From the NCBI GenBank assembly GCA_002917075.1, contig NTMA01000027.1, positions 310,001 to 374,000 of the forward strand: a stretch of DNA of 64,000 bases, read 5' to 3'. A model generated the notes under the pieces. It saw only the letters and a list, made by a program, of their open reading frames with translations. It was not told the DNA's origin and did not search any database. The stretch comes from Hawksworthiomyces lignivorus (taxonomy: Eukaryota; Ascomycota; Sordariomycetes; Ophiostomatales; Ophiostomataceae). A program made the translations under genes and the position numbers. This document shows positions 46,501 through 59,318 of this stretch, piece by piece (position 1 is the first letter of the stretch; the number at the start of each line of letters is the position of its first letter).

Positions 46501-49048
46501 GGACAAGGCCAAGAATATTGTGGAAATTGTAGGAGAACTCGTAAGACGTTCCCGCATGCGTACACATACGTGAACCAAAAGAACCATGAAGACTACGGAC
46601 CCGAAGGTTTGGCGACGTAACGAAGATTGTGCAAGCAGCCCTCTCTTTGGTTTTCGGGAAGTCGCTGCTTCGCTAACAGCGAACAGGTAGCGTCATCGTC
46701 GTCTCAAAGTAGCCTAGAGGATATCTACGCGGCTGAACACCATTCTTGGACATGCGCATATGCAGCAACCACCATTGGGAAATTAGCATTAAGGAAAGTG
46801 ACATATAGGGGGCCGGTCCTTGTGTAGGCGAGAGGTGGAATGCAATACACCAAAGCACGGGCATCGTCAACGCAAAACAATGGAAAACGAAAAGAACGAG
46901 TCGAGGAACATGGACGCTCGGCGTTCAGTTCTTTGGTTCTCCATCCTCGGAGTTTACCTGTATTACGTAGGGCATTAAAGTCCTGCCCTGTGCGTTCCCA
47001 AGAATAGGAGCATCTGCCGTGCGAACTACAACATAGAGGCTGCTTCTCTACTAGAGCAGGCGATCATTAGCGAAATTGCAGCCAAGCTAGTCTCCTTTTG
47101 TCGTAGAAACATTTTTTCAGATTTTGGCTCAGTGTGTGTGCGCCGTCTGTGTGCAGCCAAAGGTCGCCAGGTCTCTGGAACAGGGGCAGTCATCGGCGCA
47201 ACAATGTGTGTCGGGGTCTATTCCGGTGTCCGACAATGAACGGCTGAGAAAGAGGGGCCAAGGGGAGACGGAGAACAAAATAGACCTGGCGGGCATTCAA
47301 TGCTGCAGGGTTTAGTGCAAATAGGGACGAGAAATAAGAAGACACAGCAGAAACTGACAGGGTACGGAAACAGCTGGCGCCAAGATAATTGCCGCGTGCA
47401 TGTTCGTACATCGACGAAAACCTGCGCCGACCCTGCAATAGCGGGATCTCTGCTACATGTATGTATCTGTAGAGGATCATTAGCCTTGCAAAAAACTTGC
47501 AGGCTATCTCCACTTCTTTTCAATTCCTACAAGCCACATCTGCAACGCCTATGAAAGTGTCTGGCTCAGGCCATCTCACTGTCCCAGCATCAAATCAGAA
47601 TCACGATTCTTTGCATAGTCAACTGCCATGATGCAGGTGTACCGATAGGTCCTTTTAAATGTGGCGCATCCTTGGCAAGCGGTCGAGGATTTGCAGGGCC
47701 GATTGCCAGGCTTGCCTCCTTTTGGTGTGTTGTTCACCACGCTGGCCGGCAGACGAAAGTCTTAAGCGGATCATTGCATCGACTTAACTTCATGTACTCA
47801 ATGAGCTATTAAGAAAAGGAACTAATTTGACAAAAAAAAAAAAAAGGAGAAAAGAAGCAAACACATCCTGTCCTAGAAGCCGAAATCCGTGTCCCGCCCA
47901 AATGGACTGAAGACTGGACTGTCAGATGCTTCGTTACAAAATCATTTATGGCTGCCAGCTCCGCTGGAAAATACTACTTTGGCTTGCCGTCAAGACCGAC
48001 CCACCACATATTCTGGGATGCGAAACCAAAAAAGACTTGCAATATGAGAATGCTTATCATTACTTCTTTTGAACATCACTTAGTCAAAGTATTTCTCGTA
48101 TTGTTGACCGGCTCGGAAGACTCGACGTTGTCCGGCCATGATTCCAGGGGCTTGTCAACCATCTCGACGAGTTGTAAATGCACACGTGCCTTCAGCGGCA
48201 GGAAGCGGTAGCCTAATGCGTCACAAATCCCCAGTGCAATAGTTACTAGGAGAGAGAAAGAATGCTTAGAAAGAGTAGAAACATACACCCGACAAAGAGA
48301 GAGGAGCGTACGAGGAGTGGAGCGATGAAGGACCTTTGGCCCCATGGTGGAATCCTTCCAAAGCGACTCATACCGGCATACATCGTGTTGAAAGAAGTCA
48401 AGGCGTGGCACAATAAAGGCAAAATTTGCGGCCAGCGCCTTGCATTTGCGGCGCAAATCAAAGCCGCAAGACTAAAATAAGACGATATCTAGCGAAAGGG
48501 GGACTGTACGAGAGAAGACGAAAGTAGAAAAACAAAGGAGAACAAAGAAATACTAACAAGCAAAGATAAGGCAAACATATTCTAGAGCCTTGTAATTGAT
48601 AGTGCACAATAAGTAGCATTCTTTGCTCGTAATTTTTTTTTCTTCACAAGGTGAAGACTGCGTGTCATAGCAGAAGAGATAACACAGCGGTGCTTCTTGA
48701 CAATCTGCATGCGTCTTACTATGAGCCGTGGAGACCCTAGCAGAGGGTACGAGAAAGCGTTGACAAGCCGGTCCCATTTTGCAACTCGGCCGCTAAACAC
48801 ACAATGGTTGTTCATCTGAACGAATATGTGTATCGGACGCTGTCAACCTCCAAGCGAGATGCGTGAGTCTGCCTATCTGCTCTCCAAAACTCTTGGCAGG
48901 CCCAGTCATTGGTAATGCTGCAACATTGCTGTGTTGACAGCATAAGATTTACTGCTGACAGGTACAGATAAATACCTGGAATCCTGCAGGCAGCAGCATC
49001 AAGCACCATTAATACTGTCAACACTACTGTATCGTGCAGACCATAGGC

Positions 49049-49049
<1 letters not shown>

Positions 49050-49084
<35 letters not shown>
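49050..49084. repeat. A35 homopolymer
   Basis: Thirty-five consecutive A. It could be a retroposed poly(A) tail or a simple slippage tract. Length may be subject to sequencing error. Confidence 0.85.
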
Positions 49085-49085
<1 letters not shown>

Positions 49086-49352
49086 GCCGCAATTGTCTGC
49101 GCCTTCGTCTCGGTGCGAATGCGAGTCAGATGCACAGAGTCGATCGTAAAGTCAGCAAAGCACACCGCCCGTACACGTACATCAAGGGCCTCTAAATGGG
49201 AGGAGCTGATACGATGTCACCGCCCCATTCAGCCCAACTCTATCATAACTCTAGACAAGTTATTGCTATTTGCTGATTTCCTGTTCCTAACTTTCAGCCG
49301 CTGCTGTCCTTTTTCTTCATTTTGCTAAATTCATCAGAGACATGCCGAGAAA

Positions 49353-49364
49353 GGGGGGGGGGGG
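49353..49364. repeat. G12 homopolymer
   Basis: Twelve consecutive G in otherwise AT-rich sequence. Confidence 0.85.
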
Positions 49365-52300
49365 TTGACACAGCGTTGACAGAGGTTGTGTCGGGAGATT
49401 GGCATAGCTTAGTTTAGCTTCGAGTAGGGGTATCTTCTGATATCGAGCACAGAAAACAACAAGACAATTATGCTTAGACGAAAACTATTACAGAATGAGA
49501 AAACGAGAGAAACGAGCATGACAAAATGCTAGGATCCATATGGAGCACGCAGGGGAGAATGAACACGGTCCCTAATTGGGCAGAAGGAAAACGGCGTAAA
49601 GAGTAAGAGAGTTTGCGGCCAAGAGTAAGGAGAATAAGCATGCATCTGATTGGCCTTATTTGCAGAGCCGTTGCAGCCTCCACCTTAAGCATGGGGACTG
49701 TCTGCCGCTTCCTCCTTGTTCCTCAGCTAGGGCCCCTTCTCGGCGAATCGCACCCCTATTACTGCCCCTCTTTCCCTGCTGCCCTCGGTGTTGTCTTCCA
49801 TCTCTGTGCATAATGGGCCTGCCAGCTCTTTGAGAGAGCACTTGCGCCTAATGGTGCCGGGTCAAGGCGCCAGCAGGTACGGGAATGTCGTAAAATGCTC
49901 TAATGCGGTACAACCACCATCAGCGGAGCGCTACGGTGCCACGATCGGGAACAGCCCCCAACGTCACATTTTCCATGCGATTTTCTGTTTCTTTTCTTTC
50001 CATCTTTCTGCACGTCTCTGCACTACGCACGATGTGTAAATATAGGGCCTAAGGGGAAACACGGGTCGGGACCGAAAGCAACTTGAAGACCCACGTAGCG
50101 GGTCCGACAGGCCTGAAAGGGTAAGGGGCCTATCTACTTCTAAAAGGTTTGCAGCGTGGAAGACGCGACGACAGGCGCCAGAAACCAATATGGGCATGCG
50201 CGACGAAGAAACAACACATGCAGCGACAACTCCATAGATGCAAGAGGCAGGAAAGGCCGGATAAGGACCGCCATGTGATAAACGGCATTTGAAAATGTAC
50301 GAGAGATGGCAGGAGCAACAAACTTCACATCAGTCAGTGAGACGGAAGGAACAATTTGAATCGGCTGTGGTTGTGGATTCACTATTTGTCGTACCTTTTT
50401 ATCTTCCTGTGTCCTGTATTTAATCGTTTTTCCTCAGCGTCCAACTTTTGGTATTAGTCTTGCATTTTAAGTTTGGCGCTTTGAGAGTTCCCCTCATCGC
50501 CAAGTCGTTTGTCTCTGTTGTTTTCCATCTCCCATGGGTCGATGAGCTTGGCATCCAACAAGACAAGACGACGTGACCAGGGCAAGCCTGGGTGGTACCG
50601 GGAAGCGCTGAGAATGCGAAAGGAGCATGGAGTAGCAAGGGCCAGCGCAGCTGTTTTGTACACTGCAGGAAGCTAATTCGTTTTTTTTCTTCTCCTCAGC
50701 TGGGTGATCTTCCCAAAACCCCAGCCAGAGTCATGGTGATCTTCGCGGCGCAGTACTAGCTAGCAGCGGTGAACTGCTGGATCTTCGCTGGGGCGCACGA
50801 AAAGCAGCAGTAGTTGGCCTCCACCTTCTCTCGCTCCGGCTACCGAGTCAGGCTTACCTCATTCAGTCGATATTCCTTCAGATCAGCATGAGCTATTGTG
50901 TTCCCATCACTGGATGCCCTACTGGATACCGTTCGCCTTTTTTTCCTCTCTTGCCCCATCTCAGCCAGTCGGAGGCTTTCTATGGTTTGCTCGCGGTGGT
51001 CAACACCCTATTAATCGCTGGGGTTGCAGGGTCTGACATGTTCTTACAGATCACAGAAATAGAACTCCTATTGATTTGTTCGCCGAATAATTCTAGGCGA
51101 AATACTTCTTTCTAAGATCGGCATTGTCGATATCGTATTACTTTGATGCTCTGATTCGCTTCGCCTGCTTCGGCTTACTGAAAGGACATGCATAACTACA
51201 CCCCACCACTACAATTTGTAAACAGCACAAGAGCGATACATACAATTACCTATAAAAAAGTAAAAATAGGTATGTAGGAGAACCAATACCATATAGGAGG
51301 AATCTTTGGGTCTTGTGTGTCCTTGTCTCTTCTCCAGACTTGCCGTCTTGCAGGCGGTGCCAAGCATTGTATTGCGGTCCAACCACGTTTGAGCGAGGCC
51401 CGTCTACAGAGGCAAGCCGCTTCCTCCATGGCTTGCTAGCCAGCACAACCTTGCTCGTTTACCCAAGACCGCAAAAAATAGGAGAAAGAGAGGAGCGCAA
51501 GGGTGGCCCAGCCAGAGCAAGAACACGAGTGGACAGAAAAAGAAACTTGTTGACTCAACGGATACTCAGCCCGTTTCGGAGCTTGACTTCAACTCCTGAG
51601 TTCTGCTCATTTACCAGTTGCAGCTCCAACATACTCCCTACAGCACAACGAAAACTTGATCGGTTGTTTCCACATCGCTGATTCTTTTCTTTTCAATTTT
51701 TTTTTCTGCGGCCCATTTTATTATGTGGGCTCCAAAAGCTGCATGTGCGTAGACTCGGTTACTCTAATGGAAACATTGAATAAATGGAATGCATTTACTC
51801 CACGGTGCATGTATGTCTGAGCTGCTCGTGGTTAGGTCGGGTCTTCGGCCAGTCCCTTCGTCTCTTTTCTCTCTGTATGTCTCTCTGTATGTCTCTCTTT
51901 TTGTTGCATTTGACTGCACTGCCAACAGCCGACATCGCCTGACCGTGGGTCGGGTTGAGTCCTAGCAATATATTTCATAAACTCTGACTCGCTAGCCTCG
52001 CGGCACAGCGTGCCCACCTCTCTCAGCAGAATGAAATAAATTCTCCGGCCGACACTCTCCCACCAATATTCCTAAAATGGGCGGTGCATCTCTGAACTTT
52101 AACTCCTTTATACATTTTCTTCCGAGAAGGGCAAAAGAAGGGTAGGTCGGGGAGAGAAACTCCTTGGTTTAGCTACACCTCACTCATCTATATCGGTAAG
52201 GCAAACATTCATCTGACGGGTGCTGATGACCTTTTTGACCCGTAAAGTCGGGTTATTCGGAAACTCCCTTACTACTTTTAATATATTTTGGAGACTAATT

Positions 52301-54174
52301 TATTCTTCTTACTCACATCGAACTCTAATAGATGAAAATACGTGGGGGAGACCTCGAACCGGGATACCCGCTACACCTTTGAAAAGGCCATTGCAAGCTG
52401 CGGCATGTAAGAAATAGAATAGACAAGCCGAACACGATGTCTTTGTGGTGTTTATCGTACTATCGCCACACTATCTAGTCACCATCTGTCTGTCCTGCTG
52501 CGACACTCTCTTCCTTTTGAAGGAAGTGTCCTTTGCCCAGCTTGCAAGGTCCTTGAGGGCAAAGAGCCTTCCTCAGAAACTAAAGAATCCTGCTACCTTC
52601 ATTTTCATGTCTGCTGGACATTGTCACGATGCCTATTCCTGCCGTCTCGCCATCGACAAGGCAAAATTTTTTGTATTTGCTATGGGATTTCCTTGATCCT
52701 ACCGAGATTTTTTTTTTCGGTTTCTGATATCTGTGCCCCATGCGTTTATGCCCCGTTCCTTTCATTTTGCAAGACCATTCATTATCTAGCTTTGTCCTCG
52801 GAGAGCACCATAATATCTGGCGCTTAGGGCTCGTTTCTTGTTACTCGTACCCCGTATCGTTAACCACTCTCTATTGTTCGGTCCACCCTATGACGTGTAA
52901 GCCTAAGCCGCTCTTCTTGGTTAGGCAATTTTTTCATTTTGCAAATACCAGGGCCAATCTTTTGGACGGCTCAAAATAAGCACGGCTTATAAGATATACT
53001 TTTTGGTTATCTTATTATTTTCTTTGCTTCCTTTTTTTTTTTTTAAATAATAATTTCTTATTTCGTATTTCTTATTTTATCATCCCCTTTGTCATAGAAC
53101 AACCTCTTGCACGGCCCTACGAGGATTCCTTGCCCCTGACTGGTCCTATTCCGCCCTTCGCCTCTGCATCTCCTCGTTCTCGGACTCAAAATATCCATCC
53201 CATCTTTCTCAGTATTTTCTATTTTTTGCTACCTTTTTGTCTTGCACCCCCTTCCATAGAAGCCCAGCCACACACCCTCGCCATGATCCCCAGTTTGCAT
53301 ACTCCACTTGAACCCATGCAAAGAAGACGGAAGAGGTTGAGTTGCACGATGACCCAGGTTTTCGGCAGCAAGGAAATGGGGGCGGCAGCAGCGTCTCGCA
53401 TGTTCGTCTGGGTCGACATGCATCTCTAGATGTGTAAAAGCTCAAACCGTGTTTCTGTATTCTGTCGTCTCATGATCTTCCCCGCTTCGCATTATTGATT
53501 TCTTGATGCACTTTCAATACAGCTTCTTACGCGCTGCCTCTCTATTGCATCTCTCGCCGAGCCGCTGCCGACAGTTTTCTCATGACAGAAGCGTCCAAGC
53601 CGTCTTGACACCAGGGAACTTGTGAAAGCGGCCTTCTTTCTGGTTTGGTTTCCCTTTCTCTTACATTTCAATAATTTGCTTCTTCGTTTATTTTATTCCA
53701 TCTTGGCGTATCGAAGTCACATTCACCCACCTACTCCGAACGCCGTCCATTTCTTTTCCGTCTAAAGCTGCCTCCTTTCTCGCGCTCTGCCCGTGGCCAA
53801 GTCCTAACTCCACCTCATTTCCCTCTCTGCATCTTTCCGAATGTCTCCCTGAGTGTTTGCGGTTGGCAGGCACGGAAATGAAGTTTGTGATAGGATGACG
53901 AAGCCGTCCAAGAACAGAAGCACGTCCAAGGACTCCAGGCTGCAACATAGGTGCCAAGGAGTCTTTTGGACCAAAAAAAAAAAGAAAAAAAAACATAATG
54001 TAATTTCCAGGTTGCATGTAGTTCTCAACCACACGTCTGCCACAGCCACCACCATTCCACGTGAGACTGCGATGCGGTCAGATGCATGCATGCAGGCTGA
54101 GGTTGGTCGAGGATACGGTGGACCCGTTTTGCAGTTCGCATCACAAAAGAACCATGCCAGAGCGGTTCACTGGA

Positions 54175-54180
54175 TATAAA
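54175..54180 (+). promoter_or_regulatory. Possible TATA box of the laccase gene
   Basis: TATAAA about 240 bp before the laccase ATG, followed by a pyrimidine-rich leader. A second TATATA stretch lies about 40 bp before the ATG. Confidence 0.3.
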
Positions 54181-54420
54181 ATGCAAGCCTCTCCCTTCAT
54201 GCAGGATCTCATCCCCATCCTCTCCTCTCACCAAGCGACTTCGACATCTCTTCATCGTCCAAGGCCCGACACAACCGGCCTTTGTCTCTCGTTGGTTTCC
54301 TTTGCACCTTCACTTCTTGTTTGCACTTTTCCTTTAAAGTTATCTTCAAGTCTTTCTCTATTACCGCTTGTATTATATAGCATATATATTTGAAAAGTTT
54401 CAAAGAGAACCTTAGACACA

Positions 54421-56510
54421 ATGCGGTCCATCTTCTCCGCCCTGGCCGTGGTGCCAAGTTTACTTGGATCGTCCCTTTTAGCCCTTGCAGCTCCTAGTAT
54501 CGCCCCTGTCCGCGATGCTGAGCTTATTTCTCGGGGATCTACCTGCAACACCCCGTCGAATCGGGCCTGCTGGACAAATGGATTCGACATCAACACAGAC
54601 TACGAGAAGAACACCCCTACCACAGGCGTAACTCGGACTGTGAGTCTCTTCAGAGTTGAAAACTGCCATGCTGTCTAGGTTTGCCATTGCTAACTGCTTT
54701 GTTATAGTACACATTCACTGTTACAGAAGAGGAGAATTGGACTGGTCCTGATGGCAAGGTCAAGTCTCTGGCCCAGCTGATCAATGGTAGGCTGCATTAT
54801 TCTAACCATCATATCCCACCTGATTAATAGGCTAACCAAAGCCATCATAGGTCAGCTTCCTGGGCCTGTCTTGACAGCTGATTGGGGCGACACCATCCAG
54901 GTTACTGTTGTTAACAATCTCAAGTATAACGGGTGAGTTGGCGAAATCACAGCGCCACTATCAGTTTGGTTTCCTTTAGCAATAACATCATATACTAATG
55001 GCTCTAGTACCTCGATGCACTGGCACGGTATCCGCCAGCTGAACAACAACCTTCAGGACGGTGTAAATGGCGTAACTGAGTGCCCTATTCCGCCTGGCCA
55101 CTCTCGCGTCTACCATTTTCTTGCTGAGCAATATGGCACCAGCTGGTACCACTCGCACTTCTCTGCCCAGTATGGCAACGGTGTTGTCGGCACCATTCAG
55201 ATCAACGGCCCGGCTTCGCTGCCGTACGACATTGACCTGGGCACGTTTCCCATCAGCGACTACTACTATGACACAGCGGATTTCCTGGTCGATTACACCA
55301 AGAATAATGGTCCGCCTCTGAGCGACAACGTTCTGTTTAATGGCACGAACATCAGCCCTCTGACCGGCCTAGGAAAGTACGCCAACGTGACTCTGACGCC
55401 CGGCAAGCGCCATCGTCTTCGCATCATCAACACGTCAGTGGAGAACCACTTCATTCTCTCGTTGACCAACCACACTTTTACTATTATTGAATCCGATCTG
55501 GTGCCTGTCAATGCCCAGACTGTCAACGAACTGTTCGTCGGTATTGGTCAGCGGTACGATGTGACCATTGATGCCAGCCAGAAAGTCGACAATTACTGGT
55601 TCAACGCCACGTTTGTTCCTAATGCTCAGTGCGGCAACTCGACCAACCCACACCCTGCTGCGGTCTTCCACTACGCCGGCGCATCGGGCGCGCTGCCCAC
55701 ATACCCAGGCACTGCCTCCAGCCTCACCACATGCACGGATCTTATCAACCTCACTCCTGTCGTCTCCCGCACGGTCTCGACCAAGGGCTTTGTCGCAAAC
55801 TCGAGCAACGAACTTCCAGTCACTCTGGATCTCACAGAGGCCGGTCAGCTTTTCACCTGGAAGGTCAACGGCACAGCCATCAGCATCAACTGGGAAGAGC
55901 CAGTTGATCAATTCGTGATGGCTGGAAACTTCGACTACCAGCTCAGCGATAATGTCGTGGTGGTCAACAAGACCAACCAATGGGTCTTCTGGTTGATCGA
56001 GAACGATCCCGCCATTGGCATTCCTCATCCTATTCACCTTCACGTAAGCTATACTTGAATTTTTTTTCCTCTGTGCTGCTTATCTTCGTATCGCGCGACT
56101 AACAAGACTACAAACAGGGCCACGACTTCCTTCTTTTGGGCCGCTCCGATCCCAACAACCCGCAGCCTTTCACATCTGCGGACGCACAAAAACTGAATGG
56201 AAGCAACCCTATTCGCCGCGACGTGGTCATGCTGCCGTCTCTGGGCTGGATTGTCATTGCTTTCCAGACCGACAACCCAGGCACCTGGCTCATGCACTGC
56301 CACATCGCCTGGCACGTGTCGGGCGGTCTAGGCGTGAACTTCTTGGAGCGCCCGGCCGATCTCAAGGCCGGTATCTCCGCCGCTGACAAGAGCGTGTTCG
56401 ATGATAACTGCAACGCTTGGCGCGGCTACTACCCGGCGCAGGACCCAGACCCGCAGCACGATTCTGGCCTCAAGGTCCGCAGCCGCCCCCTCGGCGTCTT
56501 CCAGATTTAA
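54421..56510 (+). CDS. Laccase (multicopper oxidase, ascomycete type)
   Basis: Five exons: 54421-54639, 54708-54786, 54851-54932, 55008-56043 and 56118-56510; 602 residues. A signal peptide of about 23 residues is followed by a short propeptide (RDAELISRGST). All four copper motifs are intact: HWHG at 131-134, WYHSH at 173-177, HPIHLHGH at 467-474 and HCHIAWH at 532-538, with Leu543 in the axial T1 position. The enzyme oxidises phenols with O2 and is secreted. DSGL at 587-590 followed by 12 more residues is the known ascomycete C-terminal processing site: the tail plugs the trinuclear site and is cut off on maturation. Likely roles are pigment synthesis, phenol detoxification or lignin attack. 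Confidence 0.95.
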
Positions 56511-58212
56511 GCCACTGAGAGAAGAACTTGTACTTTTAATACCAACTTTTGTTTTGATGTGACAAGCAGCGCTGCTGTGCTTTGAAACCAGGTGTCGAAT
56601 TTTTGCTTTATTTAATTCTCTGCCAGGTGGCTCCTCCATTGCCACCTTTTTATATTTTTATTTTCTTTTGTCAGTCGTCTTCTTTTGTGGACATAATGTA
56701 TCATATTATTTTGCTCTGGTGGTGGGAGCTTCATTTTCTTTTTAAATTTTGTCGCATTTAAAAATGTATCACATTTTCTTACCTTTGTGAAAACAGTGCT
56801 GCCATGTGTGGTTGACCCTTAGGATAGCCTCGGAAAGATCCGAGACTAAGGATATGAGGCTGAAATATGTTAGTTTTCATAGTTTCAGCCTCTTGAAATA
56901 GTAAGAAATCGCACAAACCACAATTGTGGATTTATTTCTATGACTAGGAACTAATTAGCAGTTCACTCTAATTAGGAAATGTAGGATCAATCTTTCTTAT
57001 TGATCGGCTCCAGGCACCAGTTCAACGAAAAGCCATCAAGAGGCTTCTCAAATGTGATCTGAAGAAAGATCCGCCTTGAAATAACACTGATCAAAAATGA
57101 GGCAAATCAGCATGCATATATATTAGACAAGGATTTGTGGCTGTAGCGCCGCGGTCAATACGGGAGTCACCGTTTGTGGACCTCGCACCGGTGAACCTCT
57201 ACCTTGACCTCACGCTAGACCAGACCATTGGCACGGGACTTGGTGCAACTGCCAACGTGTGCGGCGCAAATGAGTGGCCCGTTTGCCGGCTTCTAAGAAT
57301 GGGGAAGCAAATATTGAAATTGGCCTATGGGATTGCGACAAACATCTAATGAATACTGCATCTGTATCAGCAGCAGTTAGCCCCGGCAGAAAAGTGAAAC
57401 ATGGTCCCCGGTCCGAAGCCGTAAAGGCTTAACCAGCTTCTCCGAATTTACCGGCCAGCATGCATTCCAAGGGAATAAAAACCACACATTTATTCCTCTC
57501 ACACTTTTGCACCTTTTAGTTTCGTTTTATTTTATTTGTTTTCATTATACGTTTAACAAGACGCTCCAGCAATATTGCCTTGGTCTTTCTTATTTTTAAA
57601 CGTCTTGTATTTCGTATTTACCCGGAATTGCAATCTGCGCACCTTTCACGAGCCAACCATATCCTCGTGTCAATATGAACTGCGGAAGAGAAAAGAGAGG
57701 CACCCAAAACGGCACTAGCATACAGGTAGATGAAGCAACAGAAGCGAGGAGAGAGCTGGCGAATCCCCGACAGCAATCCTGTTCCTGCACTACGAAACAA
57801 GGGAGTACAAACTGACAAATTCAATGAAACCGAGTGGGTGGAAGACTCCTGGATCAGATGGGATTAAGTTGCTTTCAAAGTCAGGCAAAAACGAAAGTCA
57901 CAGAAGGGAAAGGCTATGAAGCAAAAGTGATTTAACTAGGTCCTGTGACTTGTCCTACCATTACTTGCCCGATGGCTCTCCAAATTGTGCCAGGATATTC
58001 ATTTTCTTATACAGCTATATTACCAGAAACTCATGTGAGACTGGAAAAGAAACTAGGAACGAAGGGAATTGAGTTATGAGAAATAAAGTATATTGGCTTT
58101 AAAAAGATGGTAAATAGAAATAGCGATGATGGACAACCGTTTCTACACCTCGCCAGTCCCAACGACAGCTGAAATCACTACAAACCAAAAAAGCAATTAT
58201 GCTATTGAATTT
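56511..58212. other. Intergenic region between converging genes, with stem-loops
   Basis: About 1.7 kb between the laccase and the DUF1996 gene. No open frame is convincing. A dense group of inverted repeats sits at 56829-57046. Confidence 0.55.
56829..57046. repeat. Cluster of six short inverted repeats (stem-loops)
   Basis: Non-overlapping stems in 218 bp: CTCGGA/TCCGAG (56829-56844); GAGGCTGAAATATG paired with CATA-g-TTTCAGCCTC (56856-56892, 14 bp with one bulge); palindrome CCACAATTGTGG (56918-56929); GAACT/AGTTC (56948-56964); GATCAAT/ATTGATC (56985-57005); AAGCC/GGCTT (57030-57046). Could be a structured RNA, laccase 3' regulatory DNA or a decayed element. Confidence 0.6.
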
Positions 58213-59318
58213 TTAGTAGGTGGCGGGATCAATGCCGGGGAGGTCGGTCAGCCCTAGAAGATTCGAGTTAGCATTAAACGGTCTTGTCCGGTCATACATT
58301 GTTCGTTTTCTGAGTACTTACACTTGTCGTCGCCAATGTCCTCCTTGGCCATTTGCTTCTTGGTGCAGGCAACAGCCTTGTCGTTGGCCTGGCGCGTAAG
58401 AGCACGGCAGTTGTCGCCAGCGCACTTGCTGTCCATAGCGCGCTGAAGAGCATCGCCCTTCCAGCCGAAGAGGTAGTCACCGTGGATGCCGTAGCCGGTC
58501 TTGTCGCCCATGCTCCAGAAGAAGGGCTGGCTGCCATCCTCGGGCCAGTCGGCCTTGTTGTTGAACTGACGGGTGTCGAACATGACCTCGTACATGACCT
58601 GGGGGATCTTGACGGGGTGGGTAGACGGGCAGGCACCGCCGGACTCGAAGGTGCCGGAGGCCGGGTAGGCAATGTGGGACTTGTGGTCTGGGCTGTCGGT
58701 GTCCTTGCCGTTCCAGCACGACGGGAAGGTCACAGTGACTCGCCAGCCACCACCGCAAGGGGCCTTGGGGAAGCCGGGCTGGTCAGCACCGGTGCAGGGA
58801 GCACCACCGAAGGGGTTCTGCTGCATGTTGGACTCGCAGCGGAAGCACAGACCGCGGGGGACGGCGCTGGCCTTGCGGTTCATAGCATCACCGACAATCA
58901 TGCGGAAGCCAGGCTTGAAGGCGGTGACCTTGGCGCTGGCCTGGTAGCCGCGGATATAATAGATGGTGGCGCCGGCCTTGACGCCCAGGCCCAGGTTGGC
59001 GACCTGCGGGACGCGCTTGAAGCTGCCGTTCCTCGCGCGGAAGTAGACGTTGGCGGTCCAGTAGTTGGAGAAATCCTCGCTGTAGGTGCAGCTCGTGCAC
59101 GTGGCGACATCCGGCGGGCTGTATTCGACGGGGGTCATGGAGGCGTTGAAAGAGTTGCCGCCGACGACCTGGTGCATGTGCGCCGAGGGGGTGTCGCCGG
59201 GGTTGACCAGGGGGTCAATGCGGTCGATGGTCAGCTGCGAGCAGCCAAAACGCATCAGCTCCTGCGCGGCCGCCAGCTGGAGGACCGCAGCTGCGGGGAT
59301 GAGGCTCTTGAGAAGCAT
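58213..59318 (-). CDS. DUF1996 secreted protein
   Basis: Two exons, 59318-58322 and 58253-58213; 345 residues. The ATG at 59318 gives a good signal peptide (LLKSLIPAAAVLQLAAA), whereas an upstream in-frame ATG would bury it. Family marks are RFGCSQLTIDRIDPLVNPG, HMHQVVGGNSFN, CTSCTYSEDFSNYWTANVYF, VTFPSCWNGKD and GDYLFGWKGDALQRAMDSKC. The short second exon ends in LTDLPGIDPATY. DUF1996 proteins are abundant secreted fungal proteins, often expressed on plant material, and many carry a wall-binding WSC domain, which is absent here. The biochemical function is not known to me. Confidence 0.92.

Larger units (their letters stand above)
43570..54420. other. 10.9-kb gene-free stretch
   Basis: No open frame here has coding bias, a signal peptide or a known domain. 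The longest are 145 codons (44633-45070), 187 codons (44868-45431) and 135 codons (46213-46620). The stretch contains an A35 run, a G12 run and repeated short AT tracts. It could hold unannotated non-coding transcripts or the extended regulatory region of the laccase. Confidence 0.5.

Noticed and set aside
46213..46620. 135-codon plus-strand frame starting MSEKDAASSSEG
   Set aside because: It has an ATG and is open, but codon third positions are unbiased, no domain is visible, and it lies in a long gene-free stretch.
52340..52400. tRNA-like B-box (GGTTCGAGGTCTCC on the minus strand)
   Set aside because: No A box, acceptor stem or anticodon arm could be folded around it.
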